From NCBI GenBank assembly GCA_900318865.1, contig ONMF01000014.1, positions 1 through 52,995 on the forward strand: a stretch of 52,995 nt of DNA. The letters are read 5' to 3'. This document shows positions 25,711-35,258 of the stretch, piece after piece (within the stretch, counting starts at the first letter, position 1; the number at the start of each line of letters is the position of its first letter). Both the position numbers and the translations under genes were made by a program. Under the pieces are notes generated by a model that made no database searches, was not told the origin of the DNA, and saw only the letters and a program-made list of their open reading frames with translations. Source of the DNA: an uncultured Prevotellaceae bacterium (lineage in GTDB: Bacteria; Bacteroidota; Bacteroidia; Bacteroidales; Muribaculaceae).

Positions 25711-27222
25711 ATGGCAAGAGAAATCAAAAAATGGCAAGGATGGGCATTGTTTGGAGCAACAATGGTTGTGGTGTTCCTGCTGGGACTACTCACGAGCGCG
25801 CTCATGGAGCGGCGCGCCGAGGTGGCCAGCGTGTTCAACAACAAGCGCACACAGTTCACCGACTCCATCGTTGCGCAAAACGAGAAATTTAAGGCCGACT
25901 ATCCGAGAGAGTACGAGACTTGGGCCATGACCGAAGACACAACCTTTGTGAGCGAGTTCAACGGCTCTCAGGAAGTCGACGTGCTGGAGCAACGCCCCGA
26001 AATGGTGATTTTGTGGGCCGGCTACGCGTTTTCACGCAACTACAACACGCCTCGCGGTCATCATCACGCCATCGACGACATGCGCAAAATTCTGCGCACC
26101 GGCAATCCGGGAATCGACGGCGACACCGACATGCAGCCCGGCACCTGCTGGACATGCAAGGGACCCGATGTGCCCCGCATGATGCGCGAACTGGGCACCG
26201 ATGTGTTCTATCACAAGCGGTGGAGCGAACTGGGTCACGAAATCCACAACACCATCGGCTGCAGCGACTGTCACGACGCGCGCACGATGGACCTGCGCCC
26301 GGCACGCCCGGCATTGTACGAGGCATGGGCACGGCGCGGACTCGACGCGAAAAAAGCAACCCATCAGGAAATGCGCTCGCTGGTGTGCGCCCAGTGCCAC
26401 ACCGAGTACTATTTCATCAAAGCCGACGACCCCAACAATCCGGGCAAGGCCGACTACCTGATGTTCCCGCAAGACAAAGGCTTGACGTGTGAGGATGCCG
26501 AAGCCTACTACGACTCCATCGGCTTTTACGATTATATCCACCCGCTGTCCAAGACTCCCATCCTCAAAGCCCAGCACCCGGGCTATGAGGTGGCTCTGCA
26601 AGGCATCCACGGGCAGCGCGGCGTGTCGTGCGCCGACTGCCACATGCCCTACAAAAGCGAAGGCGGCGTGAAATTCACCGACCACCACATCATGAGCCCG
26701 CTGGCCAACATTGACCGCACCTGCCAGACTTGCCACCGCCAAGATGCCGAGGTGCTGCGTCAAAACGTCTACGAGCGCCAGCGCAAATGCACCGAGGTGC
26801 GCAACCGCGCCGAGAAAGAACTTGCCACCGCCCACATCGAGGCCAAATTTGCTATGGAGCACGGTGCCACCGATGCCGAGATGAAACCCATCCAGGCATT
26901 GCTGCGCAAGAGCCAGTGGCGGTGGGACTATGCCATTGCGTCGCATGGTGCCACATTCCATGCTCCGCAGGAGGTAACAAGACTGTTATCGCACTCGGTC
27001 GACTATGCCCAGCAGGCTCGCCTGCTCACCGCCAAGGTGCTTGCACGCCACGGCTTCACCGGTGATGTACCCATGCCCGACATCAGCACCAAGGCCAAGG
27101 CTCAAGCCTACATCGGACTTGACATGGCCAAACTCGAAAGCAAGAAAAAACGCTTCCTTGACGAGGTGGTGCCCAAGTGGGTGGACGATGCCAAGAAAAA
27201 AGGTAAACTCATAGAATTGTAG
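25711..27222 (+). CDS. nrfA: Cytochrome c nitrite reductase catalytic subunit NrfA
   Basis: A 503-residue pentaheme periplasmic enzyme that reduces nitrite to ammonium with six electrons. The catalytic heme uses the special CWTCK motif (146-150), whose Lys is the axial ligand; the other four are CSDCH (184-188), CAQCH (226-230), CADCH (307-311) and CQTCH (338-342). The active-site region with YKSEGGVKFTDHH (about 314-326) is also present. The N-terminal helix (about 11-30) is an uncleaved anchor or signal. Together with NrfH it forms the NrfHA complex for respiratory ammonification or nitrite detoxification. The System II maturation genes that attach its hemes follow directly. Confidence 0.97.
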   Translation: MAREIKKWQGWALFGATMVVVFLLGLLTSALMERRAEVASVFNNKRTQFTDSIVAQNEKFKADYPREYETWAMTEDTTFVSEFNGSQEVDVLEQRPEMVILWAGYAFSRNYNTPRGHHHAIDDMRKILRTGNPGIDGDTDMQPGTCWTCKGPDVPRMMRELGTDVFYHKRWSELGHEIHNTIGCSDCHDARTMDLRPARPALYEAWARRGLDAKKATHQEMRSLVCAQCHTEYYFIKADDPNNPGKADYLMFPQDKGLTCEDAEAYYDSIGFYDYIHPLSKTPILKAQHPGYEVALQGIHGQRGVSCADCHMPYKSEGGVKFTDHHIMSPLANIDRTCQTCHRQDAEVLRQNVYERQRKCTEVRNRAEKELATAHIEAKFAMEHGATDAEMKPIQALLRKSQWRWDYAIASHGATFHAPQEVTRLLSHSVDYAQQARLLTAKVLARHGFTGDVPMPDISTKAKAQAYIGLDMAKLESKKKRFLDEVVPKWVDDAKKKGKLIEL

Positions 27223-27228
27223 CGCCCT

Positions 27229-28182
27229 ATGTGGTCCAAGCCCTGGAACCTTACCGAAGCGTTCACCATAGGCATCGGGCTGGTGACAACCGGACTGCTG
27301 CTGCAATACACCGTGGGGCCCGTCGACTGGGACATGCTGGCATGGCCGGTCAACGCCGTTCTGCTGGCGCTGCTGGTGACGGGCATGGCGGCGGTGTGGT
27401 GGGCCGGCACCCGGCGCGGGATTTACGCCTGCCACTGGCTGGGAGGGCTTGACAACGCCATAGGAGCGCTGGGCTGGGTGGTGGTGGCCACACTGGTGAT
27501 GGGACTGACACGCCAGGTGCCGTTCAACGCGCCCACGTTGCACGACAACCCCCTCGACGCGCTGGGACTCACCCGCATGCTGAGCTTTTGGCCATTGGTA
27601 TTGCTTTACCTGTGGCTCACTTTCTCATTAGGGGTGGTGGTACTGCGGCGACTGATTCCTTTCCACTGGCGCAACGTGCCTTTTCTGCTTCTTCATGCCG
27701 GCCTGCTGATGGTGCTGCTGTGCGGCACGCTGGGCAGCGCCGATATGCAACGCCTGAAGATGTATGTGGCCAAATCGACTCCCGAATGGCGCGCCCTGAC
27801 CGATGACGGCCGGGTAGTGGAACTGCCCCTGGCCATCGACCTGAATCAATTCGTCATGGAGCACCACAACGACTCGCTGCGCACCCCCAAGCGCTATGCC
27901 AGCGACCTCGACATCCTCACTCGCGACGGCAGGCGACTGCACACCGTTATCGAGGTGAACCGTCCGGCCAGCGCCATGGGCTGGAGAATCTATCAATATG
28001 GCTACGACCGTATGCCCGGCACCACCGGCCACGAAGGAATCGTGAGCATTCTGGAGCTGGTGCGCGACCCCTGGCTACCGGCCGTCTACACCGGCATCTA
28101 CATGCTCATCGCCGGGGCTTTGTTTTTGCTGTTTATCACCCCACGCAAAAAAAACGACACCGATGACTTGGCAACTGTTTAG
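27229..28182 (+). CDS. ResB-like cytochrome c biogenesis protein
   Basis: A 317-residue membrane protein of the ResB/Ccs1 family, part of the System II heme ligase. It has about five hydrophobic spans in residues 15-170 (for example FTIGIGLVTTGLLLQYTVG and VPFLLLHAGLLMVLLCGTLG), a periplasmic segment (about 175-275) with MGWRIYQYGYD, a core ResB motif, and one last helix (YTGIYMLIAGALFLLFI). Together with CcsA it holds heme at the outer face and joins it to apocytochromes such as NrfA and NrfH. It starts 6 bases after nrfA and overlaps ccsA by 20 bases, so the four genes form one operon. Confidence 0.85.
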   Translation: MWSKPWNLTEAFTIGIGLVTTGLLLQYTVGPVDWDMLAWPVNAVLLALLVTGMAAVWWAGTRRGIYACHWLGGLDNAIGALGWVVVATLVMGLTRQVPFNAPTLHDNPLDALGLTRMLSFWPLVLLYLWLTFSLGVVVLRRLIPFHWRNVPFLLLHAGLLMVLLCGTLGSADMQRLKMYVAKSTPEWRALTDDGRVVELPLAIDLNQFVMEHHNDSLRTPKRYASDLDILTRDGRRLHTVIEVNRPASAMGWRIYQYGYDRMPGTTGHEGIVSILELVRDPWLPAVYTGIYMLIAGALFLLFITPRKKNDTDDLATV

Positions 28183-28957
28183 TTATTTTGCTCTGGCAGC
28201 ATTGATTTTGTGGGCAGTGGGGGCGGTAGCCGCATGGCGGCACAACTCTTGGCTGGCACGAGCCGCCACCATCACCGGCCTGGCGGTTTTCGGCACATTC
28301 ATTGCGCTGATGTGGGTGTCGCTCGAGCGACCGCCACTGCGCACCATGGGCGAGACGCGCCTGTGGTACTCTTTCTTCCTGCCTCTGGTGGGGCTGGTGG
28401 TCTACGCGCGGTGGCGCTACCGCTGGATTCTCACCTTCTCCACTGTGATGGCCACCGTCTTTGTGTGCGTGAACCTGTTCAAGCCCGAGATCCACGACAA
28501 AACGCTGATGCCGGCATTGCAAAGCCCGTGGTTCGCACCACACGTCATCATCTACATGTTTGCCTACGCACTGCTGGGCGCGGCGTTTGTCATGGCCGTC
28601 TATCTGCTGTTTTTCAAGCGCAGGCGGCGCCCAAAAGGCCTCGGTGCCGAGATGTCGCTCACCGACCAGCTGGTGCGCGCAGGCTTGGCATTCATGACCG
28701 TGGGCATGATTTTCGGTGCCCTGTGGGCCAAGGAAGCCTGGGGACACTACTGGTCGTGGGACCCCAAAGAAACGTGGGCCGCCATCACCTGGTGGGCCTA
28801 TCTGGTGTACCTGCATTTGCGCTTGCGCTATCCCCAAAGGCAGGCCGAGGCATTGCTGCTGCTCGTGGCGGCATTTGTGCTGCTGCAAGTGTGCTGGTGG
28901 GGCATCAACTACCTGCCATCGGCCCAGGGCGCGAGCGTTCACACCTACGCCTCCTGA
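28163..28957 (+). CDS. ccsA: Cytochrome c biogenesis protein CcsA
   Basis: A 264-residue protein with about eight transmembrane helices. The tryptophan-rich WWD-type heme-handling motif is present as WGHYWSWDPKETWAAITWW (about residues 191-209), with conserved His residues on flanking loops (for example FAPHVIIYMFAYALLG). It exports heme and presents it to apocytochrome CxxCH motifs, working with the ResB-like partner encoded immediately upstream with a 20-base overlap. In many Bacteroidetes these two functions are fused in one large gene; here they are separate. Confidence 0.92.
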   Translation: MTWQLFSYFALAALILWAVGAVAAWRHNSWLARAATITGLAVFGTFIALMWVSLERPPLRTMGETRLWYSFFLPLVGLVVYARWRYRWILTFSTVMATVFVCVNLFKPEIHDKTLMPALQSPWFAPHVIIYMFAYALLGAAFVMAVYLLFFKRRRRPKGLGAEMSLTDQLVRAGLAFMTVGMIFGALWAKEAWGHYWSWDPKETWAAITWWAYLVYLHLRLRYPQRQAEALLLLVAAFVLLQVCWWGINYLPSAQGASVHTYAS

Positions 28958-29015
28958 CACGCGCCCGCCACAGCCCATCCTGCCGCAGCCTATAGGATAT
29001 TCGCATTATTTTGAT

Positions 29016-29023
29016 TACTTTTG
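29016..29023 (+). promoter_or_regulatory. -7 box ahead of the small Cys-rich protein gene
   Basis: TACTTTTG, 21 bases before the ATG at 29045. No good TTTG lies 20 bases upstream. It is the first promoter-like box of the co-directional run that includes the PorW-like gene and porX. Confidence 0.45.
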
Positions 29024-29044
29024 CACCAGTAAAATGAGTGAGCG

Positions 29045-29449
29045 ATGAAACCGGCACTGATGATACTGGGGCTATTGATTGTTGTGGGGCTTGTGCTGTG
29101 GCTGCTCGACCGCCGTGCGCGCGCCCATGGCGACGACACCCCCGTGGTGGAGCCTCCTCAAGGATGCTCCGACGACTGCTGCACCACCCACTCCACCTGC
29201 CCCAGCACGCAGATGCTGACCGCCGAATGTGGCCCTGTGACTTACTTTGACGACGAGGAACTCGACGACTTCGGCGGGCGCGGAGCCGAGGACTACACCG
29301 ACGAAGAAGTGGAGCAATGGCGCGATGTGCTCATGACACTGCGTGCATCCGACCTGCTCCCGTGGCGCCAAAGCGTGAAACGCCGCGGACTGGTGATGCC
29401 CGGCGCCATAGCCGACGAATTCATGCTCCGCGTGGCCGAGGCACAATAA
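29045..29449 (+). CDS. Small membrane-anchored Cys-rich protein, conserved in Bacteroidetes
   Basis: A 134-residue protein of unknown function. Residues 4-22 are one transmembrane helix (ALMILGLLIVVGLVLWLL), followed by a Cys cluster (GCSDDCCTTHSTCPS, about 41-55, plus one Cys near 62) that could bind metal or form disulfides, then an acidic region (YFDDEELDDFGGRGAEDYTDEEVEQW) and a basic tail domain. I recall similar proteins with a CCG..VC motif in Bacteroides, some annotated loosely as phospholipase without evidence. It stands 43 bases before the PorW-like gene, so the two may work together. No function is claimed. Confidence 0.75.
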   Translation: MKPALMILGLLIVVGLVLWLLDRRARAHGDDTPVVEPPQGCSDDCCTTHSTCPSTQMLTAECGPVTYFDDEELDDFGGRGAEDYTDEEVEQWRDVLMTLRASDLLPWRQSVKRRGLVMPGAIADEFMLRVAEAQ

Positions 29450-29492
29450 ATGACCGCCGAATGCGTTTAAATCTAAAATAGGCAATTCTTTC

Positions 29493-32400
29493 ATGCACAA
29501 GATAAAACGACATATTCCCCTGATGCTGATAGTCGCCGCACTGTTGCTGCCCGGCTGCAGCGCCAAGAAGAATACGGCCACATCACGCTTCTGGCAGGCT
29601 TTCACCACGCGCTACAACGTCTACTACCACGGCAAAACCAACTACGACGAGCAACTGCAGGAAATGCTCAGCACCTACGAAGACGACTATTCACAGCATG
29701 TGTTCATCCACCCGGCCGAAGCCCGCAACTACCCCAAGGCGCCACAGCCCACGGGCAGCTTCGACCGCACCATCGAAAAGATGCAGAAGGCCATCGCCCT
29801 GCACTCCATCAAGAAGAAACCCAAGAAAAAAGCGGGCAAAAGCAGCGACCCGAAATACCGCGAATGGATGAAACGCGACGAGTACAACCCCTTCCTGCAC
29901 AATGCCTGGTTCACGCTGGCCCAGGCCCAGTACATGAAGGGCGATTTCCTGAACGCCGCTGCCACATTCCGCTATATCTCGCGCCACTTCTTGTGGAAGC
30001 CCGACCTGGTGCAGGAGTCGCAAATTTGGGAAGCGTTGAGCTACTGCGCCATGGGGTGGACCACCGAGGCCGACAACGTGCTGGCTCATGTCCATGTCGA
30101 CAAAATCACCAACAAGCGTATCCGCTCGCTGGCTAACCTGGCCTGGGCCGACTATTATATCAAGGGCCACCGCAACGAGCAAGCCATCCCCTATCTGGCA
30201 CAAGCCGTGAAGGGAGCCAAAGGCGGGCAAAAAGTGCGCCTGAATTTCCTGCTGGGACAACTCTATGAGGAAACCCAGCAGTACGACCTGGCCTACCGCG
30301 CTTTCAAGAACGCCGGCAGCAGCAGCGGCTCGACCTACCGCACCAAGTTCAACGCACGCATCAAGCAGAGCGCCGTCTACCGCGGAGTGAACATCACCAG
30401 CGAGGTACGCGCGCTCAAACGCATGACTCGATACGACCGCAACAAGCCTTACCTCGACCAAATCTATTATGCCATCGGCAACCTCTACCTGTCGCGCGGC
30501 GACACCACCCGCGCCATCGAAAACTATGTGCAGGCCGCCAAAAAAAGCACACGCAACGGCATCGACAAGGCCATCAGCCAGCTCACGCTGGGCGGGGTGT
30601 ACTTCGCACAGCACAAGTATGACCTGGCACAGCCCTGCTACGCCGAGGCCCTGCCGCAAATCAGCGAGGACTATCCCAACTACAAGTTCCTGAAGCACCG
30701 CAGCGACGTGCTCGACGAGCTGGCTGTGTACTCGGGCAACGTAACCCTGCAGGACTCGCTGCTCAAGCTGTCGAAGATGACGCCCGAAGAGCAGAAGAAA
30801 GTCATCAAGAAAATCATCGAAGAGCTCAAAAAGAAAGAAAAAGAAGAGAAAGACGCTGCCGCACGCGAAACCTATCTGGCCAACCAGGCCGCCAAGGGCA
30901 ATGCCCTGGGCACCAAGGGCAACGCACCGGCCACCTACCAAATCAACGACGACAAGTCGTGGTACTTCTACAACTCGGCAACCGTCAATGCCGGTAAAAC
31001 GGCTTTCCAGCAACTGTGGGGCAGCCGTAAACTCGAGGACAACTGGCGCCGACGCAACAAGACCACCTTCGCTTTAGGCGACGACGAACTGGCCGACAAT
31101 GAACTGACCGGCGACTCGACCGCTGTGGCGAGCTCCGACTCGACCAAAGTCGACAAAGAGGCTGCCAAGCGCGAGAACGACCCGCATTACGAAGAATATT
31201 ACCTCAAGCAGATTCCCAAGACCGAGGAACAAATCCAGGCGGCCCACGATGTGATTCAAGAGGGACTCTACAACATGGGCGTCATCCTCAAGGACAAACT
31301 CGACGACTTCGACGCCTCGGCCACCGAATTCAACAACTTGCTGAGCCGATACCCCGACAACACCTACCGCCTCGACGTGTACTACAACATGTATCTGCTC
31401 TACATGCGCAAGGGAGACCCCGCTACCGCCGAGAGGTATCGAGATTACATCCTCACCGACTTTGCCGACTCCAAGTACGGGCAAGCCATGCAAGACCCGC
31501 TCTATCTCGACAATCTCAAGAACATGCCCTACGAGGAACAAATCCTCTATGAGCAGGCCTACGCCGACTACCTGAACAATTACAACGATGGCGTGCACGC
31601 GGCCTACGACCTGATGATGGAGAAATACCCGCTGTCGAAAATCATGCCCAAGTTCATGTTTATCGACGCGCTGAGCTATGCCACCGAGCACAACTACGAC
31701 AAATTCAAAGAAACGCTCAAGGACATGCTGCAACGCTACCCACAAACCGACATCACCGGCACCGCATCGTCCATCGTGAAGCAACTCAACCAAGGGCGCA
31801 AACTCGAAGGCGGTGGAAGCAATGCCCGGGGCATGATTTGGAGCACGCGCCTGAGCAATGACACCACGCCCGAGGCCCTGGAGAAGAAATTCACCCCCTT
31901 CAAGGAGGACAACGACAAGCCGCAAGTCTTTATCCTGCTCTATCCCACCGACACCGTGAGCTCCAACTTACTGCTCTACGAGGTGGCACGCCACAACTTC
32001 AACTCGTTTGTGGTCAAGGACTATGACCTGGAGCAAATGAGCTTCGGCAGGCTGGGGCTGCTGGTTGTGAAGGGATTTGCCGACTTTGCCGAAGTGTCAC
32101 ACTACCGAACCATCTTCGAGCAAGACGAAACACTGGTCATCCCGCCACAAGTGCACATCGTGCTCATCAGCGAGAGCAACTTCTCGCTGCTGCTCAACGA
32201 GGGACGCTCGTTTGAAGACTATTTCAACTATCTGGAAGAGCAGAACGACAAGAAACACAAGAAACTCGAAGGCAGCGAGAGCACCGACAGCAATGATGTG
32301 ACGGCCGACTCGCTCGCCCTCAAGACCGACTCGCTCGCCCTCAAGACCGACTCGCTCGCCCTCAAGACCGACTCGCTCGCCCTCAAGACCGACTCGCTGG

Positions 32401-33686
32401 CTATGACCGACAGTACGGCCACGGCCAAGAAAGCGATTGAAAAGAGTGTGCGCGACACCAAGAAGGCTCAGCGTGAAGCCGAAAAGGCCAAAAAAGCGCA
32501 AGAAAAAGCCAAGAAAGAAGCCGAAGAGAAGGCCAAGAAGGCGGCCGAAGCCAAACGGATTGCCGACCAAAAGGCGGCCGAAGCAGCGGCCAAACACGCT
32601 GCCGAGGAGGCAAGGAAAGCCGAGCTCAAGCGGCAACGTGCCGAAACGGCCAAACGCAAGGCCGACGAAGCACGGCGCAAGGCCGAACTGGAGCGGAAAA
32701 ACAGCGCTGGCGGAAGTTCCACCGACGGAGGTGGAAGCGCGGGCGGTGATACAAGTGGAGCCGGCGCACCCATGCAAACCGGCACCGATACATCCAAGCC
32801 CGCCACAACCACTGCAGCCACGACCGCTGTAGCCCCGACCACCGTAGCCCCGACCACCGTAGCCGACACCGACCGCCGCAGCGTGCGTGACACCAAGCAG
32901 AAGTCGCAGGCCGAAAAGAAAGCGCAAGAAAAACGCGAGCGCGAGCTGCAAAAACAGCGCGAGCGCGAAGAAAAAGCGCGCGAAAAGGCCGAAAACGAGC
33001 ACCTCAAGCAACTGGAACGCGAAGCCAAGGAGAAAGAAAAGGCCGAAATGAAGCGTTACAAGCAGCAGCAAGACTCCATCAAAAAGGCGGAAAAAGCGCA
33101 ATACAAGGCTCGACGGCTCGCCGAGCTGGCCCGCGAGGACTCCCTCGAGCAAGCCATGCTCGACCACGAGCGCATGATGGACAACGCTCGCAAGTGGCGC
33201 GAAGACTCGGTGAAAAATGCGCGCAAGCAAAAAGAGCAAGCGCTCAAGCAGGCCAAAAAAGAAAAAGAACAAGCACGCAAGCAGCGCGAGCGCGAGCGCA
33301 AGGAGCAGCTCAAACAGCGTGAGCGCGAGCGCAAACTGAAGGCTCAAGAACGCAAGGAGCGGCAGAAACAGCGCGAGCAAGAACGCAAGGCCAAGCAGAA
33401 ACAACGCGAGCAAGAACGCAAGGCCAAGCAAAAGGAGGCTCAAGAACGGCAGCAACTGCGCGAGCAAGAACGCAAGGCTGCAAGAGAGGCCGCCAAGACT
33501 GCAAAAGAGGCCGAAAAAGCCGAGAAAGAAGCGGCCGCCAAGGCCAAAAAAGAAGCAGCCGCCAAGGCCAAAGCCGACGACGACAAGAAATCAACCACCA
33601 AGCGGGCCGAGACCAAGACCGGCGACAAGGCCACTGGCGGCAGCGAGGCTACACGCTCGGTGAGGGACAAGAAAAACAAAGACTGA
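29493..33686 (+). CDS. porW: PorW/SprE-like TPR lipoprotein with long charged C-terminal coiled coil
   Basis: A 1397-residue lipoprotein. The signal ends at a lipobox LLLPGC (Cys22). Residues about 30-800 are TPR-type helices opening with FWQAFTTRYNVYYHGKTNYD, the stretch that marks the SprE/PorW family, which in Flavobacterium and Porphyromonas bridges the type IX secretion trans-envelope complex and the outer ring. Residues about 930-970 hold four exact DSLALKT repeats. From about 980 to the end the sequence is an extreme Lys/Glu/Arg/Ala coiled coil split by a Ser/Thr/Gly/Pro linker (about 1070-1130). Known PorW/SprE proteins are shorter (roughly 600-900 residues), so this tail is an unusual extension. 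porX follows after 15 bases. Confidence 0.8.
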   Translation: MHKIKRHIPLMLIVAALLLPGCSAKKNTATSRFWQAFTTRYNVYYHGKTNYDEQLQEMLSTYEDDYSQHVFIHPAEARNYPKAPQPTGSFDRTIEKMQKAIALHSIKKKPKKKAGKSSDPKYREWMKRDEYNPFLHNAWFTLAQAQYMKGDFLNAAATFRYISRHFLWKPDLVQESQIWEALSYCAMGWTTEADNVLAHVHVDKITNKRIRSLANLAWADYYIKGHRNEQAIPYLAQAVKGAKGGQKVRLNFLLGQLYEETQQYDLAYRAFKNAGSSSGSTYRTKFNARIKQSAVYRGVNITSEVRALKRMTRYDRNKPYLDQIYYAIGNLYLSRGDTTRAIENYVQAAKKSTRNGIDKAISQLTLGGVYFAQHKYDLAQPCYAEALPQISEDYPNYKFLKHRSDVLDELAVYSGNVTLQDSLLKLSKMTPEEQKKVIKKIIEELKKKEKEEKDAAARETYLANQAAKGNALGTKGNAPATYQINDDKSWYFYNSATVNAGKTAFQQLWGSRKLEDNWRRRNKTTFALGDDELADNELTGDSTAVASSDSTKVDKEAAKRENDPHYEEYYLKQIPKTEEQIQAAHDVIQEGLYNMGVILKDKLDDFDASATEFNNLLSRYPDNTYRLDVYYNMYLLYMRKGDPATAERYRDYILTDFADSKYGQAMQDPLYLDNLKNMPYEEQILYEQAYADYLNNYNDGVHAAYDLMMEKYPLSKIMPKFMFIDALSYATEHNYDKFKETLKDMLQRYPQTDITGTASSIVKQLNQGRKLEGGGSNARGMIWSTRLSNDTTPEALEKKFTPFKEDNDKPQVFILLYPTDTVSSNLLLYEVARHNFNSFVVKDYDLEQMSFGRLGLLVVKGFADFAEVSHYRTIFEQDETLVIPPQVHIVLISESNFSLLLNEGRSFEDYFNYLEEQNDKKHKKLEGSESTDSNDVTADSLALKTDSLALKTDSLALKTDSLALKTDSLAMTDSTATAKKAIEKSVRDTKKAQREAEKAKKAQEKAKKEAEEKAKKAAEAKRIADQKAAEAAAKHAAEEARKAELKRQRAETAKRKADEARRKAELERKNSAGGSSTDGGGSAGGDTSGAGAPMQTGTDTSKPATTTAATTAVAPTTVAPTTVADTDRRSVRDTKQKSQAEKKAQEKRERELQKQREREEKAREKAENEHLKQLEREAKEKEKAEMKRYKQQQDSIKKAEKAQYKARRLAELAREDSLEQAMLDHERMMDNARKWREDSVKNARKQKEQALKQAKKEKEQARKQRERERKEQLKQRERERKLKAQERKERQKQREQERKAKQKQREQERKAKQKEAQERQQLREQERKAAREAAKTAKEAEKAEKEAAAKAKKEAAAKAKADDDKKSTTKRAETKTGDKATGGSEATRSVRDKKNKD
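32307..32405 (+). repeat. In-frame 21-bp tandem repeat encoding DSLALKT
   Basis: Four exact 21-base units begin at 32307, 32328, 32349 and 32370, then a degenerate fifth (DSLAMTD). Exact identity at the DNA level, including synonymous positions, shows recent expansion and suggests length variation between strains. Confidence 0.95.
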
Positions 33687-33701
33687 TTTTAAGCAACCTC
33701 T

Positions 33702-35249
33702 ATGGCAAAAGAAAAAATACTCTGGGCCGACGACGAGATTGACCTGCTCAAGCCCCATGTGATGTTCCTCAAGAGTAGAGGATTCGAGGTGGAAACCGTG
33801 ACCAACGGTCGCGACGCGCTCGACGCGCTCGACACCGAGCGATTCGACCTGGTGATTCTTGATGAGAACATGCCGGGCATCAGTGGACTGGAGGCGCTGC
33901 AACGCATCAAAATCATGCAGCCCAATGTCCCGGTCATCATGATTACCAAGAGCGAGGAAGAAAACATCATGAACCAGGCCATCGGCAGCGAAATTGCCGA
34001 CTACCTGATTAAGCCGGTCAACCCCATGCAGATTTTGCTGTCAATCAAGAAAAACCTGCATGTCGACGAGCTTGTAGCCGTCAAGGTCACCGACGACTAC
34101 CGGCAGCAGTTCATGGCCATCAGCCAGATGATCAACTCGGCATCCACCATCGACGACTGGTACAACGTCTACACCACCCTGGTGCGCTGGGAACTCACCT
34201 TGTCGAGCACCGACACCAATCTCGACGAACTGCTGAAAATGCAGAAGGTGGAGGCCAACAATGCATTCGCCAAGTTTGTGAGCCGCAATTATGACAAGTG
34301 GCTCACCACCGACCAGCACCCGCTGCGCAGCAACGAGATTTTCAAAACCGCGGTGCTGCCATTGCTCGACAAGGGTGAAAAAGTGTGCCTGGTGGTCATC
34401 GACAACTTCAGGCTCGACCAGTGGAAAGCCATCAGCCCTCTGCTGGCCGACCACTTCGACGTGCGGAGCGAGCAACTCTACACCACCATTCTTCCCACAG
34501 CCACTCAATATGCCCGCAACGCCATCTTTTCGGGCCTGATGCCCATCGACATCGCCAAGATGTTCCCCGACCTATGGGTCGATGAAGACGAAGAAGAGGG
34601 AAAAAACGTGAACGAGGCGCCACTGGTGCAGACCCTGCTCGACCGCTACCGCCGCAAGGCGCATTTCTCCTACAATAAAGTCAACGACAGCGCGGCCGGT
34701 GAAAAACTGGTTCAGAACTTCGCCATGCTCAAAAATTTTGAGCTGAATGTGCTGGTGCTCAACTTCGTCGACATGCTGTCGCACGCGCGCACCGAGGCCA
34801 AGATGATTCGGGAACTGGCCAAGACCGACGAGGCCTACCGCTCGCTCACCGAGTCATGGTTCAAAAATTCCTATGCCATCGACATTTTCAAGCTCATGGC
34901 AGCGGCCGGCTTCACCGTGGTGCTCACCACCGACCACGGCACCATCAAGGTGGACAACGCCATCAAAATCATCGGCGACCGCAACACCAACACCAACCTG
35001 CGCTACAAAGTGGGCAAAAACCTGAGTTACAACCCCAAGCAAGTGTTCGAAATCAAGAATCCGCAACGCCTGGGGCTTCCGGCACCCAATGTGTCGTCGA
35101 CCTACGTGTTTGCCATGAACCGCGACTTTTTCGCCTATCCCAACAACTACAACTACTACGTGCAGTACTACAACGACACGTTCCAGCACGGAGGCATCTC
35201 CATGGAGGAAATGCTGGTGCCGCTGGTGGTGCTCACGCCTAAACAGTAA
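33702..35249 (+). CDS. porX: PorX-type response regulator with PglZ phosphodiesterase domain
   Basis: A 515-residue two-domain protein. Residues 1-125 are a receiver domain with the acidic pocket Asp10/Asp11, phosphoacceptor Asp54 (VILDENMPG), Thr/Ser switch in MITKSEE and Lys104. Residues about 150-515 are a PglZ alkaline-phosphatase-superfamily domain: VVIDNFRLDQW (metal Asp), LPTATQYARNAIFSGLMP (nucleophile Thr), FVDMLSHARTEAKM and TTDHGTIKV (metal Asp-His). PorX is known from Porphyromonas and Flavobacterium as a regulator of type IX secretion that is phosphorylated by PorY and whose PglZ domain cleaves oligonucleotides. All key residues are present. It follows the PorW-like gene after 15 bases and precedes tsaE by 9. 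Confidence 0.95.
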   Translation: MAKEKILWADDEIDLLKPHVMFLKSRGFEVETVTNGRDALDALDTERFDLVILDENMPGISGLEALQRIKIMQPNVPVIMITKSEEENIMNQAIGSEIADYLIKPVNPMQILLSIKKNLHVDELVAVKVTDDYRQQFMAISQMINSASTIDDWYNVYTTLVRWELTLSSTDTNLDELLKMQKVEANNAFAKFVSRNYDKWLTTDQHPLRSNEIFKTAVLPLLDKGEKVCLVVIDNFRLDQWKAISPLLADHFDVRSEQLYTTILPTATQYARNAIFSGLMPIDIAKMFPDLWVDEDEEEGKNVNEAPLVQTLLDRYRRKAHFSYNKVNDSAAGEKLVQNFAMLKNFELNVLVLNFVDMLSHARTEAKMIRELAKTDEAYRSLTESWFKNSYAIDIFKLMAAAGFTVVLTTDHGTIKVDNAIKIIGDRNTNTNLRYKVGKNLSYNPKQVFEIKNPQRLGLPAPNVSSTYVFAMNRDFFAYPNNYNYYVQYYNDTFQHGGISMEEMLVPLVVLTPKQ

Positions 35250-35258
35250 CCATCACTC

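Noticed and set aside
32307..32405. CRISPR or intergenic repeat
   Set aside because: The 21-bp units are in frame inside a gene and encode DSLALKT.
32097..33467. A 456-codon antisense frame rich in Leu and Phe that looks like a membrane protein
   Set aside because: It is the complement of the Lys/Glu coiled-coil part of the PorW-like gene; the hydrophobicity comes from complementing GAA/AAG codons.
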